A stretch of 64,000 bases of DNA, taken from positions 434,001-498,000 of the forward strand of contig NZ_QXJC01000003.1 in the NCBI RefSeq assembly GCF_003570885.1, read 5' to 3'. Below the pieces are notes generated by a model. That model had not been told where the DNA came from. It searched no databases and saw only the letters and a program-made list of their open reading frames with translations. The translations under genes and the position numbers were made by a program. The DNA comes from Simplicispira hankyongi (GTDB lineage: Bacteria; Pseudomonadota; Gammaproteobacteria; Burkholderiales; Burkholderiaceae_C). Positions 53,533 through 60,383 of this stretch are shown here, in pieces (the first letter of the stretch is position 1; every line of letters begins with the position of its first letter).

Positions 53533-54693
53533 TCAACGCCCCTGCGCAGCGTCGCGCTGCGCACGCACGATGGAGTTGAGAATGCCCAGCGCCAGCCCCA
53601 GCGTGACCATGGCCGTGCCGCCGTAGCTGACAAACGGCAGCGGCACGCCCACCACAGGCAAGATACCACTCACCATGCCCATATTGACGAAGGCGTAGGT
53701 GAAGAAAATCATGGCCACAGCACCCGCCATGAGCCGTGAAAACAAGGTTCCCGCATGCATCGCGATGGCCAGCCCCCGCCAAACCAGCAGCAAAAAGCAA
53801 ACGATCAGCACCAGGTTGCCCACCAGGCCGAACTCCTCGGAAAAGGCGGCAAAGATGAAATCGGTCGTGCGCTCGGGAATGAACTCCAGGTGCGTCTGCG
53901 TGCCGGCCATGAATCCCTTGCCAAAGGGCCCGCCCGAACCAATGGCAATCATGCCCTGGATGATGTGAAATCCCTTGCCCAGCGGGTCACGCGTCGGATC
54001 GAGCAGCGTGCAGATGCGCTGCTGCTGGTAGTCGTGCAACACCGGCCAGCGCACACCCTCGGCACAAATCTGGGACTCAAAACCCACGATCAGCACGATC
54101 CCTACGACGATCAGCAGCATGGGGGGCAGCACCAGCTTCCAGGACAAGCCCGCGAAGAAAATCACCGAAAGCCCAGCCGCCAGCACCAGCAGCGAGGTCC
54201 CCAGATCGGGCTGCTTCATGATGAGCCCCACCGGCACCGCGAGCAGCAGGCCGGCTACCGCGAAATCCAGTGCGCGCAACTGGCCTTCGCGCTTCTGGAA
54301 CCACCAAGCCAGCATCAGGGGCATGCCGATCTTCAAGAGCTCGCTCGGCTGAATCACCACCCCCAGGTCGATCCAGCGCTGCGCCCCTTTCTTGGTAATA
54401 CCGGCGACCGCTACCGCCACCAGCAGCAGCACCCCCACCGCGTACAAGGGGGGCGCAAACGCCATCAGCCGCTGCGGTGGAATCTGTGCCACGGCAAACA
54501 GCAACACCAGCGCGATGACCATGTTGCGCGCATGGTCGACAAAGCGCGTGCCGTGGTCGTAGCCCGAGGAGTACATGGCCAGCAGGCCGGCCCCGGCCAG
54601 TACCAGCACCAGCACCATGAGCCAGCCGTCGAAACCGCGAAACAGCGGCAGGATGCGCGCGGGCAGCGTGGGCTTGTTGATCGTGGTTTCCAT
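53533..54693 (-). CDS. rodA: Rod-shape glycosyltransferase RodA (SEDS family)
   Basis: Inner-membrane peptidoglycan glycosyltransferase that works with PBP2 and MreB in side-wall growth. 386 residues with about ten membrane helices. SEDS signatures: GAQRWIDLGVVIQPSELLKIGMPLMLAWWF, LIMKQPDLGTSLLVLAAGL with catalytic Asp, SGGPFGKGFMAGTQTHLEFIPERTTDFIFAAFSEEFGLVGN and VGVPLPFVSYGGTAMVTLGLALGILNSI. These are diagnostic of RodA rather than FtsW by the YSSGYDHGTRFVDHA start and short loops. The gene usually follows mrdA; mrdA would lie outside this window's gene order here. Confidence 0.94.
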   Translation of the reverse strand: METTINKPTLPARILPLFRGFDGWLMVLVLVLAGAGLLAMYSSGYDHGTRFVDHARNMVIALVLLFAVAQIPPQRLMAFAPPLYAVGVLLLVAVAVAGITKKGAQRWIDLGVVIQPSELLKIGMPLMLAWWFQKREGQLRALDFAVAGLLLAVPVGLIMKQPDLGTSLLVLAAGLSVIFFAGLSWKLVLPPMLLIVVGIVLIVGFESQICAEGVRWPVLHDYQQQRICTLLDPTRDPLGKGFHIIQGMIAIGSGGPFGKGFMAGTQTHLEFIPERTTDFIFAAFSEEFGLVGNLVLIVCFLLLVWRGLAIAMHAGTLFSRLMAGAVAMIFFTYAFVNMGMVSGILPVVGVPLPFVSYGGTAMVTLGLALGILNSIVRAQRDAAQGR

Positions 54694-54725
54694 GGGCCGC
54701 GATTATCGCGGGCGACAATGGCCCC

Positions 54726-55340
54726 ATGGTTCCTGCACATCCATCCAGCACCACCCACCTGCTCTATTTGCACGGCTTCAGGTCTTCGCCCCAGTCGGCC
54801 AAGGCCCGCCTGATGGCCGCTTACGTGGCGCGGCTGCACCCCAGCGTGCAATTTTGGTGCCCCCAATTACCGCCTTCACCGCGCGCGGCGGTGGAGATGC
54901 TTTGCGCCGGCATCGCCGCCTGGCCCCGCGCCAGCATGGCGGTGATCGGCTCCTCGCTGGGCGGCTACTACGCCAGTTGGGTGGCGCAGCAGTGCCGTTG
55001 CCCCAGCGTGCTGCTGAACCCGGCGGTAGACCCGGCGCGCGATCTGGCACGCCACATCGGCGACCAGGCCAGCTGGCACGACCCGGCCGAGCATTTCTAT
55101 TTCGCACCGGAATTTGTCGATGAGTTGCGCGCACTCGACGTGCAAAGCCAGCCCCCAGCGGCGCGCCAACTGGCCATCATCGCCAAGGGCGACGAAGTGC
55201 TGGACTGGCACGAAATGCTGGCGCGCTACCCACAAGCCCAGGTGACGCTGCTGGAAGGTGGCGACCATGCGCTGAGTGATTTCCCCGCGCACCTGGCGAC
55301 CATTGCACGATTCCTGCAGCTCGCGTCAGGCACCGATTGA
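54726..55340 (+). CDS. yqiA: YqiA/YcfP-family alpha/beta-hydrolase (esterase-like)
   Basis: 204-residue cytoplasmic alpha/beta hydrolase of the UPF0227 group. LLYLHGFRSSPQSAKARLM holds the oxyanion segment; the nucleophile elbow is VIGSSLGGYYASWVA (Ser near 76); the acid lies in GDEVLDW and the catalytic His in GGDHALSDF near 180. E. coli YqiA hydrolyses acyl-CoA and esters; the natural substrate is unknown. It is divergent from rodA by 32 bases and converges with folE2 with a 22-base gap and no visible terminator. Confidence 0.88.
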   Translation: MVPAHPSSTTHLLYLHGFRSSPQSAKARLMAAYVARLHPSVQFWCPQLPPSPRAAVEMLCAGIAAWPRASMAVIGSSLGGYYASWVAQQCRCPSVLLNPAVDPARDLARHIGDQASWHDPAEHFYFAPEFVDELRALDVQSQPPAARQLAIIAKGDEVLDWHEMLARYPQAQVTLLEGGDHALSDFPAHLATIARFLQLASGTD

Positions 55341-55362
55341 CCATGCCAGGCACTGCGCACGT

Positions 55363-56202
55363 TCAGCTGCCAGCCCCATGCCGAACCTGCACTCCCACAG
55401 CAGCCCCCGCAGGGCGGGCGATGCGTGCAAAGGCGCTGTGGTTGTGGATCGACTCGAAATTTTCCACTTCCACCGTGTAGGCACCTACACGTCGCTCCTG
55501 GTTGAGCGCCGCCGCCACGTCGCGCACCATGTCTTCCACGAATTTCGGGTTCTCATAGGCACGCTCGGTGACGTATTTTTCATCTGCACGCTTGAGCAGT
55601 CCATACACCTCGCAGGAACTGCTGCGTTCTGCAATGGCTATCAGATCCTCCACCTCGATCGGATCCAGGACCTCGACCTCGATGGCGACATGCGAGCGTT
55701 GGTTGTGCGCCCCATAGACCGATATTTCCCGGGAACACGGGCACAGGCTCGTCACGGGAACCACCACCTTCAGCCACAGGGACTGCTGTCCCTGTGCGGA
55801 GACGCTCGCGCGCCACTGGACATCGTGGTCGAGCAGACTGCGCACGCCCGAGACCGGCGCTGTTTTTTCCACGAACCATGGAAAGCGCATTTCGATGGTG
55901 CCGGCCTGCGCATTCAGCCGGCCCAGCATGTCCCGAAGCAAGGCACGGAAACCCGCCGCATCCAGCGCATCCGACTGCGCCTGCAGCAGTTCGACAAACC
56001 GCGACATGTGCGTACCCTTGACCGTGGCCGGCACGGTCACCGTCATGGCCCACTGCGCAACGGTTGCGGCGACCCGGCCGCCGCTGCGCACCTTGATGGG
56101 ATAGCGCAGCCCCTGGATGCCCACGGCACCAATCTCGATGCCTCGAACGTCCGCACTGCTCTGAATGTCGGGCAGGAGCCTATTTTTTTCCGGTGCATTC
56201 AT
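55363..56202 (-). CDS. folE2: GTP cyclohydrolase IB (FolE2/MptA family)
   Basis: Opens the GTP ring to dihydroneopterin triphosphate for folate, tetrahydrobiopterin and queuosine synthesis. 279 residues. Characteristic FolE2 motifs: VATVAQWAMTVTVPATVKGTHMSRF, FEMRFPWFVEKTAPVSG-like sequence (MRFPWFVEKTAPVSGVRS) and the metal-binding SLCPCSREISVYGAHNQRSHV (near 152-160). FolE2 uses varied metals and in several bacteria replaces zinc-dependent FolE under zinc limitation. Start ATG 56202, 19 bases after the di-haem lipoprotein gene, so possibly the last gene of that operon. Confidence 0.95.
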   Translation of the reverse strand: MNAPEKNRLLPDIQSSADVRGIEIGAVGIQGLRYPIKVRSGGRVAATVAQWAMTVTVPATVKGTHMSRFVELLQAQSDALDAAGFRALLRDMLGRLNAQAGTIEMRFPWFVEKTAPVSGVRSLLDHDVQWRASVSAQGQQSLWLKVVVPVTSLCPCSREISVYGAHNQRSHVAIEVEVLDPIEVEDLIAIAERSSSCEVYGLLKRADEKYVTERAYENPKFVEDMVRDVAAALNQERRVGAYTVEVENFESIHNHSAFARIARPAGAAVGVQVRHGAGS

Positions 56203-56221
56203 TCAATGGTTCTCCACGCTG

Positions 56222-57454
56222 TCACAGCGATTTCAGGTACTGGGCCAGATCCGACACGTCCTGCGCGTTCAGCCCCAGGCCCAGCCGGGTGTTGTAGGTC
56301 TGCGCCACCTCGTCCAGCGTGGCGGCCGAGCCATCGTGGAAATAGGGTGCATGCTGCCAAACGCCCTTCAAGGGCGCGGTGCGGTACTGGCGCGTGGCGG
56401 AGCGAGCGGCATAGCTGGGACTCTCGGGTTCCGCCATCGAGTCGGCCGGCGGATGCAGGCGGGTGTTTGCGTCCGTAAAAGTGCTGCCGCTGTGGCAGGT
56501 CACGCATTTTCCGGCCCCCTCGAAGACGGCCCGGCCCCGCGTGGCGGCGGCGGGGTCAAAACTTCCCACGGGTGCCGGCGGCGCCTGGAGCGTGAGCTGG
56601 TACGCCTGCAGCGCAGGCAGTTTGGAGCTCACCAGGTCCTCGCTGCCATGGGTGACGCTCAGGTTCAGGCGCGGCTCCAAGACCGTGCCGAGCCCGCCCA
56701 TTTCGGCCACGGCCACGTAGCGGTTCCAGTAGGCGATGTCCTCACCATCGCCGGTGAACGTGATCCGGTGGATACCCGCCAAGCCATAGGCGGGCGGAAT
56801 GACGACCGGCTTGCTCAGGCCATCGATGTTGTGGCGCGGGTCAAACTTGCCCGGCCCCCAGCTGTTGAGTGCGGCCTTCGTTGCCGCATCCACGGCCGGA
56901 GACAAGGCGATGATCGCCCCCGGATTGAGGTCGCGGTTGGGCCAGCCGTCCAGGCGCTTGCCAATGCCCTTGGCAAAGGAGTTATCCACCGTCGAGTGGC
57001 ACAGGGCGCAGGTGATGCCGACGCGAACGAGCTTGTCCACTCCGTTGACCGTCTCCACGGTCCCTCGGACGCCAACCACTGCATTGAGCTTGAGCAGCGC
57101 CACCGTGGTGGCTGGATCCTTCAGGTCCACGCTGCCGTCCTGGATGCCTGCCACCACGGCAGCGGGCAGCGCCTCGGCATCCACCTTGAGTCCGACGGAC
57201 AAGGCGGTGACGGGATCAACTGCCGCCGCAATGACCTCGTGCAGCCCGAGCGCGTCGGTCCATTGGGCCTCATCGCCGAACGTGTCGTAGCGGAAGATGT
57301 CCCGCCCCTGCGCAGCCAACGCCGCCTGGGCGGCATCCGGGCCATCGACCGCAGCGCCCCCACCGCAGGCGACGACAGCCACTGCGATCACACTGATAGC
57401 TCCTGCAAGACGCCACACCGACGAGCGGCGTGCCCAACCACCTGCATGTTTCAT
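56222..57454 (-). CDS. Di-haem c lipoprotein, cytochrome c peroxidase/MauG-like
   Basis: Exported 410-residue protein with a lipobox (AISVIAVAVVACGGG, Cys near 30), so it is probably an outer- or inner-membrane lipoprotein in the periplasm. Two haem c sites are seen: CALCH (near 139-143, in RVGITCALCHSTVDNSF) and CVTCH (near 313, in GKCVTCHSGSTFTD). The end, APLKGVWQHAPYFHDGSAATLDEVAQTYN...DLAQYLKSL, is the MauG/CcpA-type haem peroxidase C-terminus. The long N-terminal region before the first haem (about 30-138) is unusual. ATG 57454 has GAGGAG 8 bases upstream; an ATG five codons earlier is possible. Substrate unknown. Confidence 0.82.
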   Translation of the reverse strand: MKHAGGWARRSSVWRLAGAISVIAVAVVACGGGAAVDGPDAAQAALAAQGRDIFRYDTFGDEAQWTDALGLHEVIAAAVDPVTALSVGLKVDAEALPAAVVAGIQDGSVDLKDPATTVALLKLNAVVGVRGTVETVNGVDKLVRVGITCALCHSTVDNSFAKGIGKRLDGWPNRDLNPGAIIALSPAVDAATKAALNSWGPGKFDPRHNIDGLSKPVVIPPAYGLAGIHRITFTGDGEDIAYWNRYVAVAEMGGLGTVLEPRLNLSVTHGSEDLVSSKLPALQAYQLTLQAPPAPVGSFDPAAATRGRAVFEGAGKCVTCHSGSTFTDANTRLHPPADSMAEPESPSYAARSATRQYRTAPLKGVWQHAPYFHDGSAATLDEVAQTYNTRLGLGLNAQDVSDLAQYLKSL

Positions 57455-57537
57455 GTCTCTTCTCCTCATTGTTTATGGATTCCAGCATCCCAGCGGCGCG
57501 GCTGCATGCCGGATCGACCCTTGCGCTTGCGGCAGCA

Positions 57538-57948
57538 CTAAGGAACGGGCTTGCACGCCGCGCCGGGCTGCGTGGCCTCCTTCAGCCAGGCGATCAGGTC
57601 CGACCGCTCGACGGCGTCCTTCACCCCGGCATAGCCCATGGTGGTTCCAGGCAACGCCTTCATCGGATCTTTCAAGAAAACGTTGAGCGTCTTCTCATCC
57701 CACACCCACGGGCTCTCCCGCATGGCCTTGGAATACGCGTCGTAGCCGGGCGCGGTGCCAGCATGGCGCCCGAACAACCCGCAGTGCTGCGGACCGGTGC
57801 GGTTGCCCTCGATGGCGTGGCAGGCGGCGCAGCGCGCGTACACCTGCTCACCGCGCGCCAGCGCTGCGGCATCCGGCGCCGCATGGGCACCGGCGGCGAG
57901 CAGGCCGCCCGCCAGCCCCAGCGCCACGACAAGCCGGCGCGACTTCAT
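57538..57948 (-). CDS. Class I c-type cytochrome
   Basis: 136-residue periplasmic electron carrier. Signal peptide MKSRRLVVALGLAGGLLAAGAHAA (about 1-23). Haem c is bound at CAACHAIEG (near 40-44), with GPQHCGLFGRHAGTAPGYDAYSKAM and the axial Met in PGTTMGYAGVKDAVERSDLIAWLK (near 106), as in mitochondrial-type cytochrome c. An extra Cys (QHCG) and C-terminal Cys (GAACKPVP) are present. Overlaps the end of the ferritin-like gene by 4 bases (ATGA), so it is translationally coupled and likely its redox partner. Confidence 0.92.
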   Translation of the reverse strand: MKSRRLVVALGLAGGLLAAGAHAAPDAAALARGEQVYARCAACHAIEGNRTGPQHCGLFGRHAGTAPGYDAYSKAMRESPWVWDEKTLNVFLKDPMKALPGTTMGYAGVKDAVERSDLIAWLKEATQPGAACKPVP

Positions 57949-58538
57949 GACATGAAGGCCGAAGGCACGGGAGCCTCACCCAGGACCTGGCGCAGCACGG
58001 CCCAGTGCATGGCCTCGTCGCCCAGGATGCTCGCGGCGACCTGCGCCAGCGCACGGTCGGCGAACAGGGGCACGGCGCCCAGGTAGGCCGAGATGGCGCC
58101 GCGCTCCAGACCCGCCGCGAAGCGCAGCACGTCGGCCTCCACCTTGAGTTTTTCCACGGGGAAGTGGTATTTCTCCTTGGCCACCACGGGCTTGCCGCCG
58201 AGTTTTTGCACCGTGCTGGCAATGGCCGCCGCATGCTCCTTGTGGTGCCCCTGGAACGCGACCGCCACCGGCAGCACCGCCTTGCTCAGCAGGCCGCTCT
58301 CCGCGCCCACCTGGTAGGCCGCTACCGCCTCCAACTCCGCGCCAAGGGCGGTATTGAGGATGCGCACATCGGCCTCCAGCTCCTGGGCGCTCACCTTGGC
58401 ACCGGCGGCCAGCGCGTCGCGCCCGCCCAGCAAGGCCACGGCGCTGGCCGACAGCACGGCGGCACCGGATGCCGACATGGCGCGGCGGCGCGAGAGAAAC
58501 AAGGCCTGCGAGGGGACGTAAATGGAAGGGTTCTTCAT
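57945..58538 (-). CDS. Tat-exported ferritin-like protein
   Basis: 197 residues. The N-terminus MKNPSIYVPSQALFLSRRRA continues MSASGAAVLSASAVALLGGRDALA: an SRRRAMSA twin-arginine motif and hydrophobic core, so export as a folded protein is expected. The mature domain is a four-helix bundle with likely di-metal ligands: Glu in ALGAELEAVAAY, His/Glu in GHHKEHAAAI, Glu in AAGLERGAISAYL and ExxH in LGDEAMHWAVL. This matches DUF4439-type ferritin-like folds of unknown role. Tat export fits a metal loaded before export. ATG 58538 has GGAGAA 7 bases upstream. Confidence 0.82.
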   Translation of the reverse strand: MKNPSIYVPSQALFLSRRRAMSASGAAVLSASAVALLGGRDALAAGAKVSAQELEADVRILNTALGAELEAVAAYQVGAESGLLSKAVLPVAVAFQGHHKEHAAAIASTVQKLGGKPVVAKEKYHFPVEKLKVEADVLRFAAGLERGAISAYLGAVPLFADRALAQVAASILGDEAMHWAVLRQVLGEAPVPSAFMS

Positions 58539-58630
58539 GGTTTTCTCCGTGGGTTGATGAACCGTTGCGCCGGCATCTGGAACGGCCGGCAAATTTGAAC
58601 AAGGTGGCTCTGGTCAGGCGCAGCGCTGCA

Positions 58631-58651
58631 GGCCGTACGCGCGGTACGGCC
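58631..58651. other. Perfect hairpin between the sigma factor and ferritin-like genes
   Basis: GGCCGTAC-GCGCG-GTACGGCC: an 8-bp stem with a 5-base loop and no T-run. In an mRNA running from the sigma gene it would form a stable stem, which could protect the downstream part or act as a processing site. It may also be a regulator site. Confidence 0.4.
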
Positions 58652-58690
58652 AGACAGGACGGGGTCGCCAGAGGGGTGTTTTGGCCGCGC

Positions 58691-59410
58691 TCAGTGCCGC
58701 GCAATGAGATGGCGCTGCTGCAACTCGGCCACCACATGGCGCACGACCTGGTCGCAGCGCTCGCCGGCAAAGGCAAAGACGCTCTCGGCATGCGCCTCGA
58801 TCTGCGCACCCAGCGCATCGCGCAGCAGGGCGCGGGCGCGCAGGTAGCGGGTCTTGACGACGGCGTCGCTCACCTGCAGGCAATACGCCGCCTCGTCCAC
58901 GCTCATTTCCTGCACGGCGCGCAGGATGAACACGCTGCGGTAGATGGGCGGCAGCCCCTCGATGGCGGACTGCAGCAGGGCGCGCAGCTCGGTGCGCGCC
59001 AGCACGGATTCGGGCGATACGCCCGCGGGAGCGCTAAAGGACATCATGTGCTCCGGAGAAGGCTCGTGGTCCAGATCGTGGGAGTCGAGCGGCACCGACC
59101 GGTTGCGCTTGCGCAGCACGTCCAGCGCGACGTTGATGGCAATGCGCGCCATCCAGGTCGCCAGCGATGCGCCCCCCTGGAAATCCCGCAGCCGTGTGAA
59201 GGCGCGCAGGTAGGTTTCCTGCACCACGTCCTGCGCCTCGGCGTCGTCGGAGACCACTCCGCGCGCTGCGCGGAACAGCACCCGGTTGTGGCGCCGCATG
59301 ATGGCTTCGAAGGCACTCTGCTCTCCTTGCAGAGCACTCGCCACCAACTGCTCGTCGGAACGAAGGGTTGGAACGGTGGGCAGAGCGTTGGCTAGGGACA
59401 AGGACTGCAT
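58691..59410 (-). CDS. ECF-type RNA polymerase sigma factor
   Basis: 239-residue sigma-70 family protein of ECF type: region 2 with AFEAIMRRHNRVLFRAARGVVSDDAEAQDVVQETYLRAF and LATWMARIAINVALDVLRKR (about 35-105), and region 4 with ALLQSAIEGLPPIYRSVFILRAVQEMSVDEAAYCLQVSDAVVKTRYLRARALLRD (about 145-200). A C-terminal extension of about 40 residues (HAESVFAFAGERCDQVVRHVV) follows. No anti-sigma gene with a visible zinc-binding motif is adjacent. ATG 59410 was chosen as first in-frame start near region 2; one 11 codons upstream is possible. It heads the ferritin-like/cytochrome operon. Confidence 0.9.
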   Translation of the reverse strand: MQSLSLANALPTVPTLRSDEQLVASALQGEQSAFEAIMRRHNRVLFRAARGVVSDDAEAQDVVQETYLRAFTRLRDFQGGASLATWMARIAINVALDVLRKRNRSVPLDSHDLDHEPSPEHMMSFSAPAGVSPESVLARTELRALLQSAIEGLPPIYRSVFILRAVQEMSVDEAAYCLQVSDAVVKTRYLRARALLRDALGAQIEAHAESVFAFAGERCDQVVRHVVAELQQRHLIARH

Positions 59411-59564
59411 GGTGGACTCGCTTTTTTGGGGGCTTGTGACCATTGGACGCTGAGGATCCCAAAAAGGTGACAGCCGTCCGGATATCCGCAATGGCCGCAT
59501 GCCCAGGCCGGCTTCCGACTCCGGGCCAGAATGGACCCCCGTCTCGCTGTCACGGAATTCGCCC

Positions 59565-60326
59565 ATGAAAATCGCTCTGCTCTCCGACCTGCACCTGTCC
59601 GTGCAGCCCCTGGAACTGCCGCACACAGACGCCGATGTCGTCGTCCTGGCCGGCGACCTGCAACGCCCTGCGCAAGGCATGGCCTGGGCGCGGCGGTTCA
59701 GCCAGCCCACGCTCTACGTCGCTGGCAACCACGAGTTCTATGGCTCCGACCTGGTGAGCACCATGGCTGCCCTGCGCACCGAGGCGCAGGGCAGCCCGGT
59801 GCGCGTGCTGGAACGCGAGGAATGGCGCCATGGCGGCGTGCGTTTTCTGGCCTGCACGCTGTGGTCGGATTACCGGCTGTTCGACTCACCCGCGCAGCGC
59901 GAGGAAGGCCTGGAAAAGGCGCAGGCGTTCGTGCGCGACTTCAGCCGCATCGGTCTGACCCCGGATTTCCCGGACCGCTTTACGCCCGCCGCCTCGCAAA
60001 TGCTGTTTGACCAGTCCGTCGCTTGGCTCGAAGCACGCTTTGCCGAGCCCTTCGATGGCCCCACGGTCGTGGTCACGCACTTTGCGCCCTCTCCCGGCAG
60101 CATCGCGCCGCAGTTTGTCGGCTCACCGCTGAACGCCTGCTTTGTCTCCAACCTGGAAGCGCACATCCTGCGCTGGCAGCCCCGCCTGTGGCTGCACGGC
60201 CACGTGCACCACAGTTGCGACTACCAAGTGGGCGCCACGCGCGTCGTGGCCAACCCGCGCGGCTATGCGCCCAAAGGCGTGGTCGAAAACGCGCAATTCG
60301 CGCCCGGCCTGCTGATTGAAGTCTAA
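59565..60326 (+). CDS. Calcineurin-like metallophosphoesterase
   Basis: 253 residues with the binuclear-metal phosphoesterase motifs: LLSDLHLSVQP (Asp, His), VVLAGDL (Asp), VAGNHEFYG (Asn, His), VVVTHFAPSPGS (His) and LHGHVHHSCDYQVG (His, His). Such enzymes cleave phosphodiester or phosphomonoester bonds; the substrate is unknown. No signal peptide, so cytoplasmic. ATG 59565 begins MKIALLSDLHLS; an earlier in-frame start is unlikely since it adds Pro-rich sequence. Divergent from the ECF sigma gene, separated by 154 bases. Confidence 0.9.
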   Translation: MKIALLSDLHLSVQPLELPHTDADVVVLAGDLQRPAQGMAWARRFSQPTLYVAGNHEFYGSDLVSTMAALRTEAQGSPVRVLEREEWRHGGVRFLACTLWSDYRLFDSPAQREEGLEKAQAFVRDFSRIGLTPDFPDRFTPAASQMLFDQSVAWLEARFAEPFDGPTVVVTHFAPSPGSIAPQFVGSPLNACFVSNLEAHILRWQPRLWLHGHVHHSCDYQVGATRVVANPRGYAPKGVVENAQFAPGLLIEV

Positions 60327-60383
60327 AAACCCACTAGCCAGGACGACGATGGCGGCCCGGGCGGCCATGGGACAATTCGGCCA

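Noticed and set aside
51485-53626. A 713-codon frame opposite tldD and neighbours
   Set aside because: It spans tldD, the YegP-like gene and an intergenic gap, which no real gene would do here.
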